A DNA stretch of 64,000 nucleotides, taken from NCBI GenBank assembly GCA_963716855.1, contig CAVQUV010000004.1:124001-188000 (forward strand), given 5' to 3'. Origin of the DNA: JAGVSZ01 sp963716855 (GTDB taxonomy: Bacteria; Pseudomonadota; Gammaproteobacteria; Burkholderiales; SG8-39). A program made the translations under genes and the position numbers. The notes under the pieces are model-generated. The model was not told the DNA's origin. It was given only the letters and a program-made list of their open reading frames with translations, and did no database searches. Below are positions 8,916 to 16,293 of this stretch, one piece after another; the stretch's first letter is position 1, and each line of letters starts with the position of its first letter.

Positions 8916-10819
8916 CACTTTGCCCCGATCGCTGCGCGGATCTGCTCGAGCGCGGTCGGGTCCTCGATGGTCGTCAGGTCGCCCGGGTCGCGTCCCTCCG
9001 CGAGGGCCTGGATCGAGCGGCGCAGCAGCTTGCCCGAGCGCGTCTTGGGAAGCGCGGACACGAAGTGAACGCGCGAGGGGCGCGCGATCGCGCCGAGCAG
9101 CCGGTCGACGGTCTGCATGACCTCCTTCTCCTGCGCCGCGCGCTGCTCGGGAGTCGCAACCTTCGCGGCGTCCTTGGCGACCGCGAAAGCAAGCGGCATC
9201 TGGCCCTTGAGCGCGTCGGCGACGCCGACCACCGCCACTTCGGCGACGTTCGGATGCGCCGACACGGCCTCCTCGATCTCGCGGGTGCCGAGCCGGTGCC
9301 CGGCCACGTTGATCACGTCGTCGGTCCGCCCGAGAATGAAGTAGTAGCCGTCCTTGTCGCGGATGCCCCAGTCGAAGGTCGAGTACACCTGCTTCGTCTT
9401 GAAGGTCGTGAAGTAGGTGCTGACGAAGCGCTCGTCGTCGCCCCACACGGTCGTCATCACGCCCGGGGGGAGCGGCGGGACGATCGCCACCACGCCCTTC
9501 TCGCCGGCGCCGCACTCGGAGGCGTCCGTCTCGCGCAGGAGCCGCAGGTCGTAGCCGTACGCCGCGAACGACGGGCTGCCGAACTTGTTCGGGGTCAACT
9601 CCACCCCGGGCGCCGCGGTGAGGATCGGCCAGCCGGTCTCGGTCTGCCAGTAGTGATCGATCACCGGCTTCTTGAGCGCCTCGGAAATCCAGACGTGGGT
9701 CGGTTCGTCGAGCGGCTCGCCCGCGAGGAACAGATACCGGAGGCTCGACAGGTCGTACTTGGTGAGGAACGCCGGGTCCTGCTTCTTCAGCACCCGGATC
9801 GCAGTCGGCGCCGAGAACATCACGCTCGCCTTGTAGTCCTGCACGATCTTCCACCAGATCCCGGCATCGGGACGGATCGGCGTGCCCTCGTACATGATCG
9901 TCGTCATGCCGGCGATCAGCGGACCGTAGATGATGTAGGAGTGGCCCACCACCCAGCCGATATCGCTGGTGGTGAACATCGTCTCGCCGGCGTTGCCGCA
10001 GTAGATGTGCTTCATCGACGCCGCGAGCGCGACCGTGTACCCGCCGGTGTCGCGCTGCACGCCCTTCGGCTTGCCGGTCGTGCCCGACGTGTAGAGGATG
10101 TACGACGGCTCGCTCGACTCCAGCCAGGCCACCGGCACTTTCGCGTCGAGGTGCCGGCCGCGCAGCTCGGCCCAGTCGACGTCGCGACCGGCGACGAGCT
10201 TCGCGGTGGGGTCGACCCCGCGGCGGACGAGGAGCACCTTCTCGGGCTTGGATTCGGCCAGCGCGATCGCCTCGTCGAGCAGCGGCTTGTAGTGCACCGG
10301 CTTGCCGGCACGCATGCCGCCGTCCGAGGAGACGATGAGCCGCGGCCGCGCATCGTCGATGCGCGAGGCGAGGCTGTGCGCGGCGAAGCCGCCGAACACG
10401 ACCGAGTGGATCGCGCCGATGCGCGCGCACGCGAGCATCGCGAACGCGGACTCCGCGATCATCGGCATGTAGATCAGCACCCGGTCGCCGCGCTTCACGC
10501 CGAGCGACTGCATCATCGCCGCGGCGCGATTCACCTCGGCGTGGAGCTCCCGGTACGTGTAGACGACGGTCTTGTCGACCTCGGTCGAGATCCAGACGAG
10601 CGCCGGCTGGTCGCCGCGCGCCGCGAGGTGCCGGTCCACCGCGTTGTGGCACAGGTTGGTCTCGCCGCCGACGAACCACTTCGCGAACGGCGGGCGCGAG
10701 TAGTCCAGAACCTGCCCGAAGGGCTTGTGCCAGTCGACGAGCTTCGCCTGCTCGCTCCAGAAGGCGTCGCGCTCCGCGAGGGAACGCGCGTGAAATGCGT
10801 GGTATTTCTCGCCAGCCAT
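8915..10819 (-). CDS. prpE: propionyl-CoA synthetase
   Basis: AMP-forming acyl-CoA ligase of 634 residues that activates propionate, and in some bacteria 3-hydroxypropionate or acrylate, with CoA. The start MAGEKYHAFHARSLAERD is typical of PrpE rather than Acs. Motifs visible are YTSGTTGKPKGVQRDTGGY (nucleotide loop, near residue 245), DHYWQTETGWP, and the C-terminal KTRSGKLLRRSIQ with the catalytic lysine. Coupled to the GlcG-like gene downstream. The acryloyl-CoA reductase gene upstream suggests use in 3-hydroxypropionate/acrylate to propionyl-CoA conversion. Confidence 0.92.
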   Translation of the reverse strand: MAGEKYHAFHARSLAERDAFWSEQAKLVDWHKPFGQVLDYSRPPFAKWFVGGETNLCHNAVDRHLAARGDQPALVWISTEVDKTVVYTYRELHAEVNRAAAMMQSLGVKRGDRVLIYMPMIAESAFAMLACARIGAIHSVVFGGFAAHSLASRIDDARPRLIVSSDGGMRAGKPVHYKPLLDEAIALAESKPEKVLLVRRGVDPTAKLVAGRDVDWAELRGRHLDAKVPVAWLESSEPSYILYTSGTTGKPKGVQRDTGGYTVALAASMKHIYCGNAGETMFTTSDIGWVVGHSYIIYGPLIAGMTTIMYEGTPIRPDAGIWWKIVQDYKASVMFSAPTAIRVLKKQDPAFLTKYDLSSLRYLFLAGEPLDEPTHVWISEALKKPVIDHYWQTETGWPILTAAPGVELTPNKFGSPSFAAYGYDLRLLRETDASECGAGEKGVVAIVPPLPPGVMTTVWGDDERFVSTYFTTFKTKQVYSTFDWGIRDKDGYYFILGRTDDVINVAGHRLGTREIEEAVSAHPNVAEVAVVGVADALKGQMPLAFAVAKDAAKVATPEQRAAQEKEVMQTVDRLLGAIARPSRVHFVSALPKTRSGKLLRRSIQALAEGRDPGDLTTIEDPTALEQIRAAIGAK

Positions 10820-10889
10820 GATTGCTCCTTGCTCGGGCGTGCTGCTCCCGCGTGTCTCGTGTCGTTCGGATCGAACGGCCTGCGTGGCC

Positions 10890-11882
10890 TCACGCCGCCA
10901 TGTCGACGACCACCCTGCCCCGCACCTTCGCGTCGATGAAATCGCCGAACGCTCTCGGCAGGTCGGCGAACGGGATGGTGCGCGTGAGCTGCGCCAGGTG
11001 CTGCGGCCGCATGTCGGTCGCGAGCCGCTGCCAGACCCGCTGGCGCTGCGCCATCGGGCAGTTGACCGAATCGACGCCGAGCAGGCTCACGCCGCGCAGG
11101 ATGAACGGCGCGACCGTGGTGTTCAGGCTCATGCCCGCGGCCAGGCCGACCGACGCGAGCGGCGCGCCGATCTGCATCGTGCTGGCGAGCCACGCGAGGA
11201 TCTCGCCGCCGAGGTTGTCGACCGCCCCCGCCCACATCGTCTTGTCGAGCGGCTTGATCTTCGCGAGGTCCAGGCTGGCGCGCAGCGTCACTTCCTTGGC
11301 GCCGATGCCTTTCAGGTACTCGACCTCCTGCTCCTTGCCGGTGATCGCCACGACGTGGTGCCCGAGTCCGGCGAGGATGTCGATCGCGATCGAGCCCACG
11401 CCGCCGGTCGCGCCGGTCACCGCGACCGGTCCGTTGCCCGGCCGCAAGCCTTCGTGCTCCATGCGCGCGACCGCGAGGCCCGCGGTGAACCCGGCCGTAC
11501 CGAGCGCCATCGCCTCGAAGAGGCTCATGCCCTTGGGCATCGGCACGACCCAGTCCGCCCTGACGCGCGCGTACTCGCCGTAGCCGCCGTCGTGGGCGAC
11601 GCCGATGTCGTAGCTCGTGGCGATGACCGCGTCGCCCTTCTTGAAGCGCGGGTCGCTCGACTCGATCACGGTGCCCGAGAGATCGATGCCGCCCACGCAC
11701 GGGAAGCGACGGATGATCCGGCCCGTGCCGGTCGCCGCCAGCGCGTCCTTGAAGTTCACGCACGAGTAGGCGACGCGGACCGTCACCTCGCCCGGGTCGA
11801 GCTCGTCGATGGACGACTGCTCGAACGCGGCGACGACCTTCTTCTCGACCTCGCGGAGCCGGTAGACCTTGAACTTGTCCAT
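10890..11882 (-). CDS. acuI: acryloyl-CoA reductase (AcuI/YhdH family)
   Basis: Medium-chain dehydrogenase/reductase of 330 residues without the zinc sites of alcohol dehydrogenases. AcuI reduces acryloyl-CoA to propionyl-CoA with NADPH. Characteristic stretches are VAYSCVNFKDALAATGTGR, FPCVGGIDLSGTV, GYGEYARVRADWVVPMPKG, the nucleotide-binding AVTGATGGVGSIAIDILA and LLGVDSVNCP. It lies 70 bases upstream of prpE on the same strand, so the pair likely forms a 3-hydroxypropionate or DMSP-derived acrylate disposal operon. YhdH-type quinone-reductase-like activity is the alternative reading. Confidence 0.85.
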   Translation of the reverse strand: MDKFKVYRLREVEKKVVAAFEQSSIDELDPGEVTVRVAYSCVNFKDALAATGTGRIIRRFPCVGGIDLSGTVIESSDPRFKKGDAVIATSYDIGVAHDGGYGEYARVRADWVVPMPKGMSLFEAMALGTAGFTAGLAVARMEHEGLRPGNGPVAVTGATGGVGSIAIDILAGLGHHVVAITGKEQEVEYLKGIGAKEVTLRASLDLAKIKPLDKTMWAGAVDNLGGEILAWLASTMQIGAPLASVGLAAGMSLNTTVAPFILRGVSLLGVDSVNCPMAQRQRVWQRLATDMRPQHLAQLTRTIPFADLPRAFGDFIDAKVRGRVVVDMAA

Positions 11883-11900
11883 TTGATTGCCTCCATAGAA

Positions 11901-11964
11901 CGCCTGACAGAATTGCCGTCAGGCGTCTAACTTAGGGGAGTATGAGGGGATGTATCCCCTCATA
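11901..11964. other. two hairpins between zapE and acuI
   Basis: CGCCTGAC/GTCAGGCG (11901-11925, 9-base loop) and a perfect ten-base stem TATGAGGGGA/TCCCCTCATA (11941-11964, 4-base loop). They lie just past the zapE stop and just upstream of acuI. No T-run follows, so they may be a rho-independent-like roadblock, an mRNA end protector, or an operator for the acuI-prpE promoter. Confidence 0.5.
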
Positions 11965-12004
11965 TCGTTAAACAATCTTATAACCCTGGCGCCTGACGCG
12001 GCGC

Positions 12005-13249
12005 TTACGTCGACGCGACCGCGGTGGAGGCGTCGTCCCCCACGAGCGCCGCAGGGCCTGCGCCCGGCCCGCGCCGCGCTTCCAGCAAGTACTCCCGTGT
12101 CTGCATCTCCACCAGGCGGCTCGCGGTGCGCTGGAACTCGTTGGCGAGCGCGCCCTCCACGTACAGTTCCTCCGGCCGGGCTTCCGCCGACACGATCAGC
12201 TTGACCTTGGCGTCGTAGAACACGTCCACGAGAAGCGTGAAGCGCCGCGCCTCGTTCGCCTGGCGCGCGCTCATCCGCGGCACGTTCGAGAGCACGACCG
12301 TGTGGAAGCGCCGTGCGAGATCGAGATAGTCGAGCTGCGAACGCGGCCCGCCGCAGAGCACGTCGAAGTCGAACCACACCACGCCGCCCGCGCGCCTGCG
12401 GTACGGGATCAGCCGTCCTTCGACGTCGAGCTCGTGGCGCTCGTCCTCCACGTCGGCCACCTGGCGAAACGCGCGCTCGAGCGCGCGCTCCGCCTCCGGG
12501 CCGAGCGGCGTATGGAAGACCTCGACCTGCTCGAGCGCGCGGCGCCGGTAGTCGACCGGGCCGTCCAGCGGGACGACGTCCAGGCGCTCCTTCAGCAGCG
12601 CGATCGTCGGCAGGAAGCGCTCGCGCTGCAGCCCGTTGGCATAGAGCTCGTCCGGGTGGTAGTTCGAGGTCATGCAGTACACGACCCCGCGGTCCATGGA
12701 CCGCTGGAGCAACCGCCCGAGGATCATCGCGTCGGCGATGTCGTTGACGTGGAACTCGTCGAAGCAGATCAGCCGGTAGCGTTTCGACACGCGCCAGGCC
12801 ACCGCGTCGAGCGGGTCCTCGCGCCCCTTCAGGCGCTCCAGCTCGCGATGGATGTCGCGCATGAAGTGGTGGAAGTGCACGCGCCGCTTCCGCACCAGCG
12901 GCACCGTCAGGTAGAAGCTGTCCATCAGGAAGCTCTTGCCCCGCCCCACCGGGCCCCAGAGATACGCGCCGCGGGGGAGCGGCGGCCGCACGACCATGCG
13001 CCGCAGCGCGCTGCTGCGCCGCGACTTGTAGTCCACCCACTGCTCGTAGGTCCGCTGCAGCCGCTGCACGGCCGCGTACTGCGCGTCGTCCGCGACGAAG
13101 CCGCGCCGCGCCAGCGTTTCCTGGTAGTACTCGACGACCGTCAAACGGAGCCGCTTGGCCGGCTCGGTGTATTCCGCGGAGTCGAACACGCTGTCCCCGA
13201 TCGGAGGCAGGGGCTCTCCGTGTGCGGGCTCGTGGGCGCTGTCCCTCAT
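12005..13249 (-). CDS. zapE: cell division protein ZapE (AFG1-like ATPase)
   Basis: P-loop ATPase of 414 residues. ZapE associates with the FtsZ ring and is needed under some stresses. The Walker A loop GPVGRGKSFLMD and Walker B RLICFDEFHVNDIADAM are intact, followed by VYCMTSNYHPDELYANGLQR typical of AFG1/ZapE. The last 20 residues are Gly/Ala-rich and poorly conserved. It closes the TCA operon after lpd (84-base gap), an order common in Burkholderiales, so it is probably read through from the sdh promoter. Confidence 0.93.
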   Translation of the reverse strand: MRDSAHEPAHGEPLPPIGDSVFDSAEYTEPAKRLRLTVVEYYQETLARRGFVADDAQYAAVQRLQRTYEQWVDYKSRRSSALRRMVVRPPLPRGAYLWGPVGRGKSFLMDSFYLTVPLVRKRRVHFHHFMRDIHRELERLKGREDPLDAVAWRVSKRYRLICFDEFHVNDIADAMILGRLLQRSMDRGVVYCMTSNYHPDELYANGLQRERFLPTIALLKERLDVVPLDGPVDYRRRALEQVEVFHTPLGPEAERALERAFRQVADVEDERHELDVEGRLIPYRRRAGGVVWFDFDVLCGGPRSQLDYLDLARRFHTVVLSNVPRMSARQANEARRFTLLVDVFYDAKVKLIVSAEARPEELYVEGALANEFQRTASRLVEMQTREYLLEARRGPGAGPAALVGDDASTAVAST

Positions 13250-13255
13250 TCAGGG

Positions 13256-13290
13256 AAGGGCGAAGGGAGAAGGGTGACGGGAAAAGGGTG
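13256..13290. repeat. purine-rich repetitive intergenic tract
   Basis: An imperfect GGGAGAAGGGTGACGGGAAA-like tract in the short zapE-lpd gap. Such purine-rich tracts recur between genes in many proteobacterial genomes (recall, not checked here). No function can be assigned. Confidence 0.35.
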
Positions 13291-13333
13291 CGGAGCGCGG
13301 GAGTTTACCCTGCTCCCCCTAGTCGCCGCCCTG

Positions 13334-14764
13334 TCACATGTTGAGCGAGCGCTTGTCCACGGCGAGCGCCGCCTCGTGCATCACCTCCGAGAGCGACGGG
13401 TGCGCGTGCACGATGCGCGCGATGTCCTCGGACGCGGCGCGGAATTCCATCGCCACGACCGCCTCGGCGATGAGCTCCGAGGCGTGCGTGTTGATGATGT
13501 GCACGCCGAGAATCTCGTCGGTGCGCTGGTGCGCGAGCATCTTCACGAAGCCGCTCGTATCGCCGTGCCCGAGCGCGCGGCCGTTGATGCTGAAGGGGAA
13601 CTGCCCGACGCGGTAGGGCGTGCCGTCGCCCTTGAGCTGCTGCTCGGTCTTGCCCACCCAGGCGATCTCGGGCGAGGTGTAGATCACCCAGGGAATGGTC
13701 TCCAGGTTGACGTGCGCCTTCTGGCCCGCGATCAGCTCGGCCACCATGACGCCTTCCTCCTCGCCCTTGTGCGCGAGCATCGGCCCGCGCACGACGTCGC
13801 CGATCGCATACACGTTCGGGAGGCTGCTGCGGCAGTGGTCGTCGACCTCGATGAAGCCGCGCGCGTCGATCTTCAGGCCGACCGCCTCGGCGCCGAGGCC
13901 GTCCGTGTTCGGGATGCGCCCCACCGACACGACGAGCCGGTCGCACTCGAGCTTCTCGGCCTTGCCGTCGAGCTCGTAGTCGACCTTGACGCCCTTCTTC
14001 GTCGCCTCGACCTTCCCGATCTTGACGCCGAGGCGGACATCGAGCCCCTGCTTCTTCGTAAAGAGCCGCCATGCTTCCTTCGCGACGCTCTCGTCCGCCG
14101 CGGCGAGGAAGCTCGGCAGCGCCTCGAGCAGCGTGACCTGAGCGCCGAGCCGGCGCCAGACGCTGCCCAGCTCGAGGCCGATCACGCCGGCGCCGATCAC
14201 ACCGAGCCGCTTCGGCACCTCGCGGAGCGCGAGCGCGCCGACGTTGTCGCAGACGACCTCGTTGTCCACCGGCACGCCCGGGAGGTGCCGCGCCTTCGAC
14301 CCCGTGGCGATCACGACCGCGCGCGCCTCGACGATCTCGGCCGCGCCGTCGCCGCCGACCTCGATCTGCCACCCGGCGCCGCCGCGCCCGACGAACCTGC
14401 CGTGGCCCTTCAGCCACGCGATCTTGTTCTTGCGAAACAGCGTCTCGATGCCCTTCGTCATCTTTGTGACGATCGCATCCTTGCGCGCCAGCATCTTGGC
14501 CACATCCATTTGCGCGCCGGTGACCGTCACGCCGTGCTCGCCCAGACCGGTCAGCGCATGTTCGTACTGCTCGGAGGATTCGAGCAACGCCTTGGACGGA
14601 ATACAGCCGACGTTCAGGCAGGTGCCGCCCAGCTTGGACTCGCCGGCCGGATTGCGCCACTCCTCGACGCAGGCCGTCGAGAGACCGAGCTGGGCCGCGC
14701 GAATCGCCGAGATGTAGCCGGCCGGGCCGGCGCCGATGACTAGTACGTCGAACGTTTGTGCCAT
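13334..14764 (-). CDS. lpdA: dihydrolipoyl dehydrogenase (E3)
   Basis: FAD flavoprotein of 476 residues that reoxidises the lipoyl arms of 2-oxoglutarate dehydrogenase. The start is MAQTFDVLVIGAGPAGY; the longer frame adds 14 unlikely residues. The redox pair is Cys49/Cys54 in GGTCLNVGCIPSKALL. The NAD-binding GVIGAGVIGLELGSVW follows, and the C-terminal HAHPSLSEVMHE carries the catalytic base. It follows sucB, and a 66-base palindromic repeat lies in the gap between them. Confidence 0.96.
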   Translation of the reverse strand: MAQTFDVLVIGAGPAGYISAIRAAQLGLSTACVEEWRNPAGESKLGGTCLNVGCIPSKALLESSEQYEHALTGLGEHGVTVTGAQMDVAKMLARKDAIVTKMTKGIETLFRKNKIAWLKGHGRFVGRGGAGWQIEVGGDGAAEIVEARAVVIATGSKARHLPGVPVDNEVVCDNVGALALREVPKRLGVIGAGVIGLELGSVWRRLGAQVTLLEALPSFLAAADESVAKEAWRLFTKKQGLDVRLGVKIGKVEATKKGVKVDYELDGKAEKLECDRLVVSVGRIPNTDGLGAEAVGLKIDARGFIEVDDHCRSSLPNVYAIGDVVRGPMLAHKGEEEGVMVAELIAGQKAHVNLETIPWVIYTSPEIAWVGKTEQQLKGDGTPYRVGQFPFSINGRALGHGDTSGFVKMLAHQRTDEILGVHIINTHASELIAEAVVAMEFRAASEDIARIVHAHPSLSEVMHEAALAVDKRSLNM

Positions 14765-14782
14765 GGGAACCCCAGGGGACGA

Positions 14783-14848
14783 AGCCACAGAGGACACGGA
14801 GAACACGGAGTGGAAGCGTTCTCCGTGTCCTTCGCGCTCGCGGTGGCT
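14783..14848. repeat. palindromic intergenic repeat between sucB and lpd
   Basis: An imperfect palindrome: AGCCAC at 14783 pairs with GTGGCT at 14843, enclosing a perfect 11-base stem GACACGGAGAA (14793-14803) / TTCTCCGTGTC (14819-14829). Sequences of the CACAGAGGACACGGAGAACACGGAG kind, here split by the loop, are dispersed between genes in many environmental proteobacteria (recall). The element may fold in the mRNA and tune lpd expression against sucAB. Confidence 0.55.
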
Positions 14849-14860
14849 GCCGTCGTCCTT

Positions 14861-16117
14861 CTAGATGTCAAACAGCAGCCGGGAAGGATCCTCGAGCGCG
14901 TCCTTCATCGCGACCAGCGACAGCACCGCTTCGCGGCCGTCGATGATGCGGTGGTCGTAGGACAGGGCGAGGTAGTTCATCGGCCGGACCACGATCTGGC
15001 CGTTTTCCACCACCGCCCGGTCCTTGGTCGCGTGGATGCCGAGGATCGCGCTCTGCGGCGGGTTGATGATCGGCGTCGACAGCATCGAGCCGAACACCCC
15101 GCCGTTCGAGATCGAGAACGTCCCGCCGGTCAGCTCCTCGATGCCGAGCTTGCCGTCCTGGGCGCGCTTGCCGAACTCGGCGATCTTCTTCTCGATCTCG
15201 GCGAACGAGAGCTGGTCGGCGTCGCGCAGGATCGGCACGACGAGGCCGCGCGGGCTGCCGACCGCGATGCCGATGTCGAAATAGCCGTGGTAGACGATGT
15301 CGCTCCCGTCGACCGACGCGTTCACCACCGGGAACTTGCGCAGCGCGTGCACCGCCGCTTTCACGAAGAACGACATGAAGCCGAGCTTCACGCCGTGCTC
15401 CTTCTCGAAGCGCTCCTGGTACTTCTTGCGCAGCTCCATCAGCGGCTGCATGTTGACTTCGTTGAAGGTCGTCAGGATCGCCGCCGTCGATTGCGACTGG
15501 ACCAGGCGCTCGGCCACGCGCGCGCGCAGCCGGCTCATCGGCACGCGCTGCTCCGGGCGGCCCGCGAGGATCTTGTCGACGTTCACCGGGGCGGGCGCCT
15601 GCGCCAGCGCCGGTCGGGCCGCCGGTGCGGCGGGCGCGCCCGGCTGCGCCCGGGCCACCTGCTCGAGCACGTCCGCCTTCGTGATGCGCCCTTCGCGTCC
15701 GCTGCCGGTGAGGCGCGTCGGATCGACCGCGTGCTCTTCGACGAGCTTGCGGGCCGACGGCATCAGCCGCGCATCCTGGCGCGCGGCTTCCGGTGGCGGT
15801 ACGGGGGTGGGCGGGACGGCTGCGGGCGCGGAGCGGACCGCCGACGCGGCGGGCACCGCGGCCCCGGCCGCCGCCTTGGCCTCGGTGTCGAGCGTCGCAA
15901 TGACCTCGCCGGCCACCACCGTGCTGCCGTCGCCCTTCAGCACCTTGACCAGCACGCCGTCGGCGGGCGCGGGAAGCTCGAGGACGACCTTGTCGGTCTC
16001 GATGTCGATGAGGTTCTCGTCCCGCTTGACGGCCTCACCTTCCTTCTTGTGCCATGCGAGCAGCGTCGCTTCGGCAACCGATTCCGACAGCTGCGGCACC
16101 TTCACTTCGACCAGCAT
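14861..16117 (-). CDS. sucB: 2-oxoglutarate dehydrogenase E2, succinyltransferase
   Basis: Dihydrolipoyllysine-residue succinyltransferase of 418 residues, the core of the 2-oxoglutarate dehydrogenase complex. The start MLVEVKVPQLSESVAEA is used; the 8 residues before it are leader. One lipoyl domain carries Lys43 in DIETDKVVLELP, an Ala/Pro-rich linker follows, then a peripheral-subunit-binding domain (ARLMPSARKLVEEHAVD to GREGRITKADVLE), and the catalytic domain ends with LSYDHRIIDGREAV. It follows sucA with a 176-base gap that holds a dispersed repeat. Confidence 0.96.
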   Translation of the reverse strand: MLVEVKVPQLSESVAEATLLAWHKKEGEAVKRDENLIDIETDKVVLELPAPADGVLVKVLKGDGSTVVAGEVIATLDTEAKAAAGAAVPAASAVRSAPAAVPPTPVPPPEAARQDARLMPSARKLVEEHAVDPTRLTGSGREGRITKADVLEQVARAQPGAPAAPAARPALAQAPAPVNVDKILAGRPEQRVPMSRLRARVAERLVQSQSTAAILTTFNEVNMQPLMELRKKYQERFEKEHGVKLGFMSFFVKAAVHALRKFPVVNASVDGSDIVYHGYFDIGIAVGSPRGLVVPILRDADQLSFAEIEKKIAEFGKRAQDGKLGIEELTGGTFSISNGGVFGSMLSTPIINPPQSAILGIHATKDRAVVENGQIVVRPMNYLALSYDHRIIDGREAVLSLVAMKDALEDPSRLLFDI

Positions 16118-16235
16118 TTGACACTCCGTTCGGTTTTTCACCGCGGTCGGCTGAGCGTTCCGACGGTGTACTGCAAAAACCCGAGCGCGTAACGCGCCGG
16201 AGGAACTGCTAACTGCGTACTGCTACTGCTTCGGG

Positions 16236-16255
16236 ATCCCGGCTTGCGCCGGGAT
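16236..16255. repeat. dRS3-like dispersed inverted repeat
   Basis: A perfect hairpin ATCCCGGC-TTGC-GCCGGGAT in the sucA-sucB gap. Read on the minus strand it gives the peptide RVIPAQAGIP, a telltale of the short inverted repeats scattered through many proteobacterial genomes. A degenerate second copy may lie at 40796-40822. Confidence 0.6.
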
Positions 16256-16293
16256 GACCCGCGTCCACCGGACAGCTTCCGGCCTCGCGCGGG

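Noticed and set aside
9065..10939. Open frame of 624 codons on the plus strand
   Set aside because: Antisense shadow of propionyl-CoA synthetase; its Arg/His/Val-rich composition has no family resemblance.
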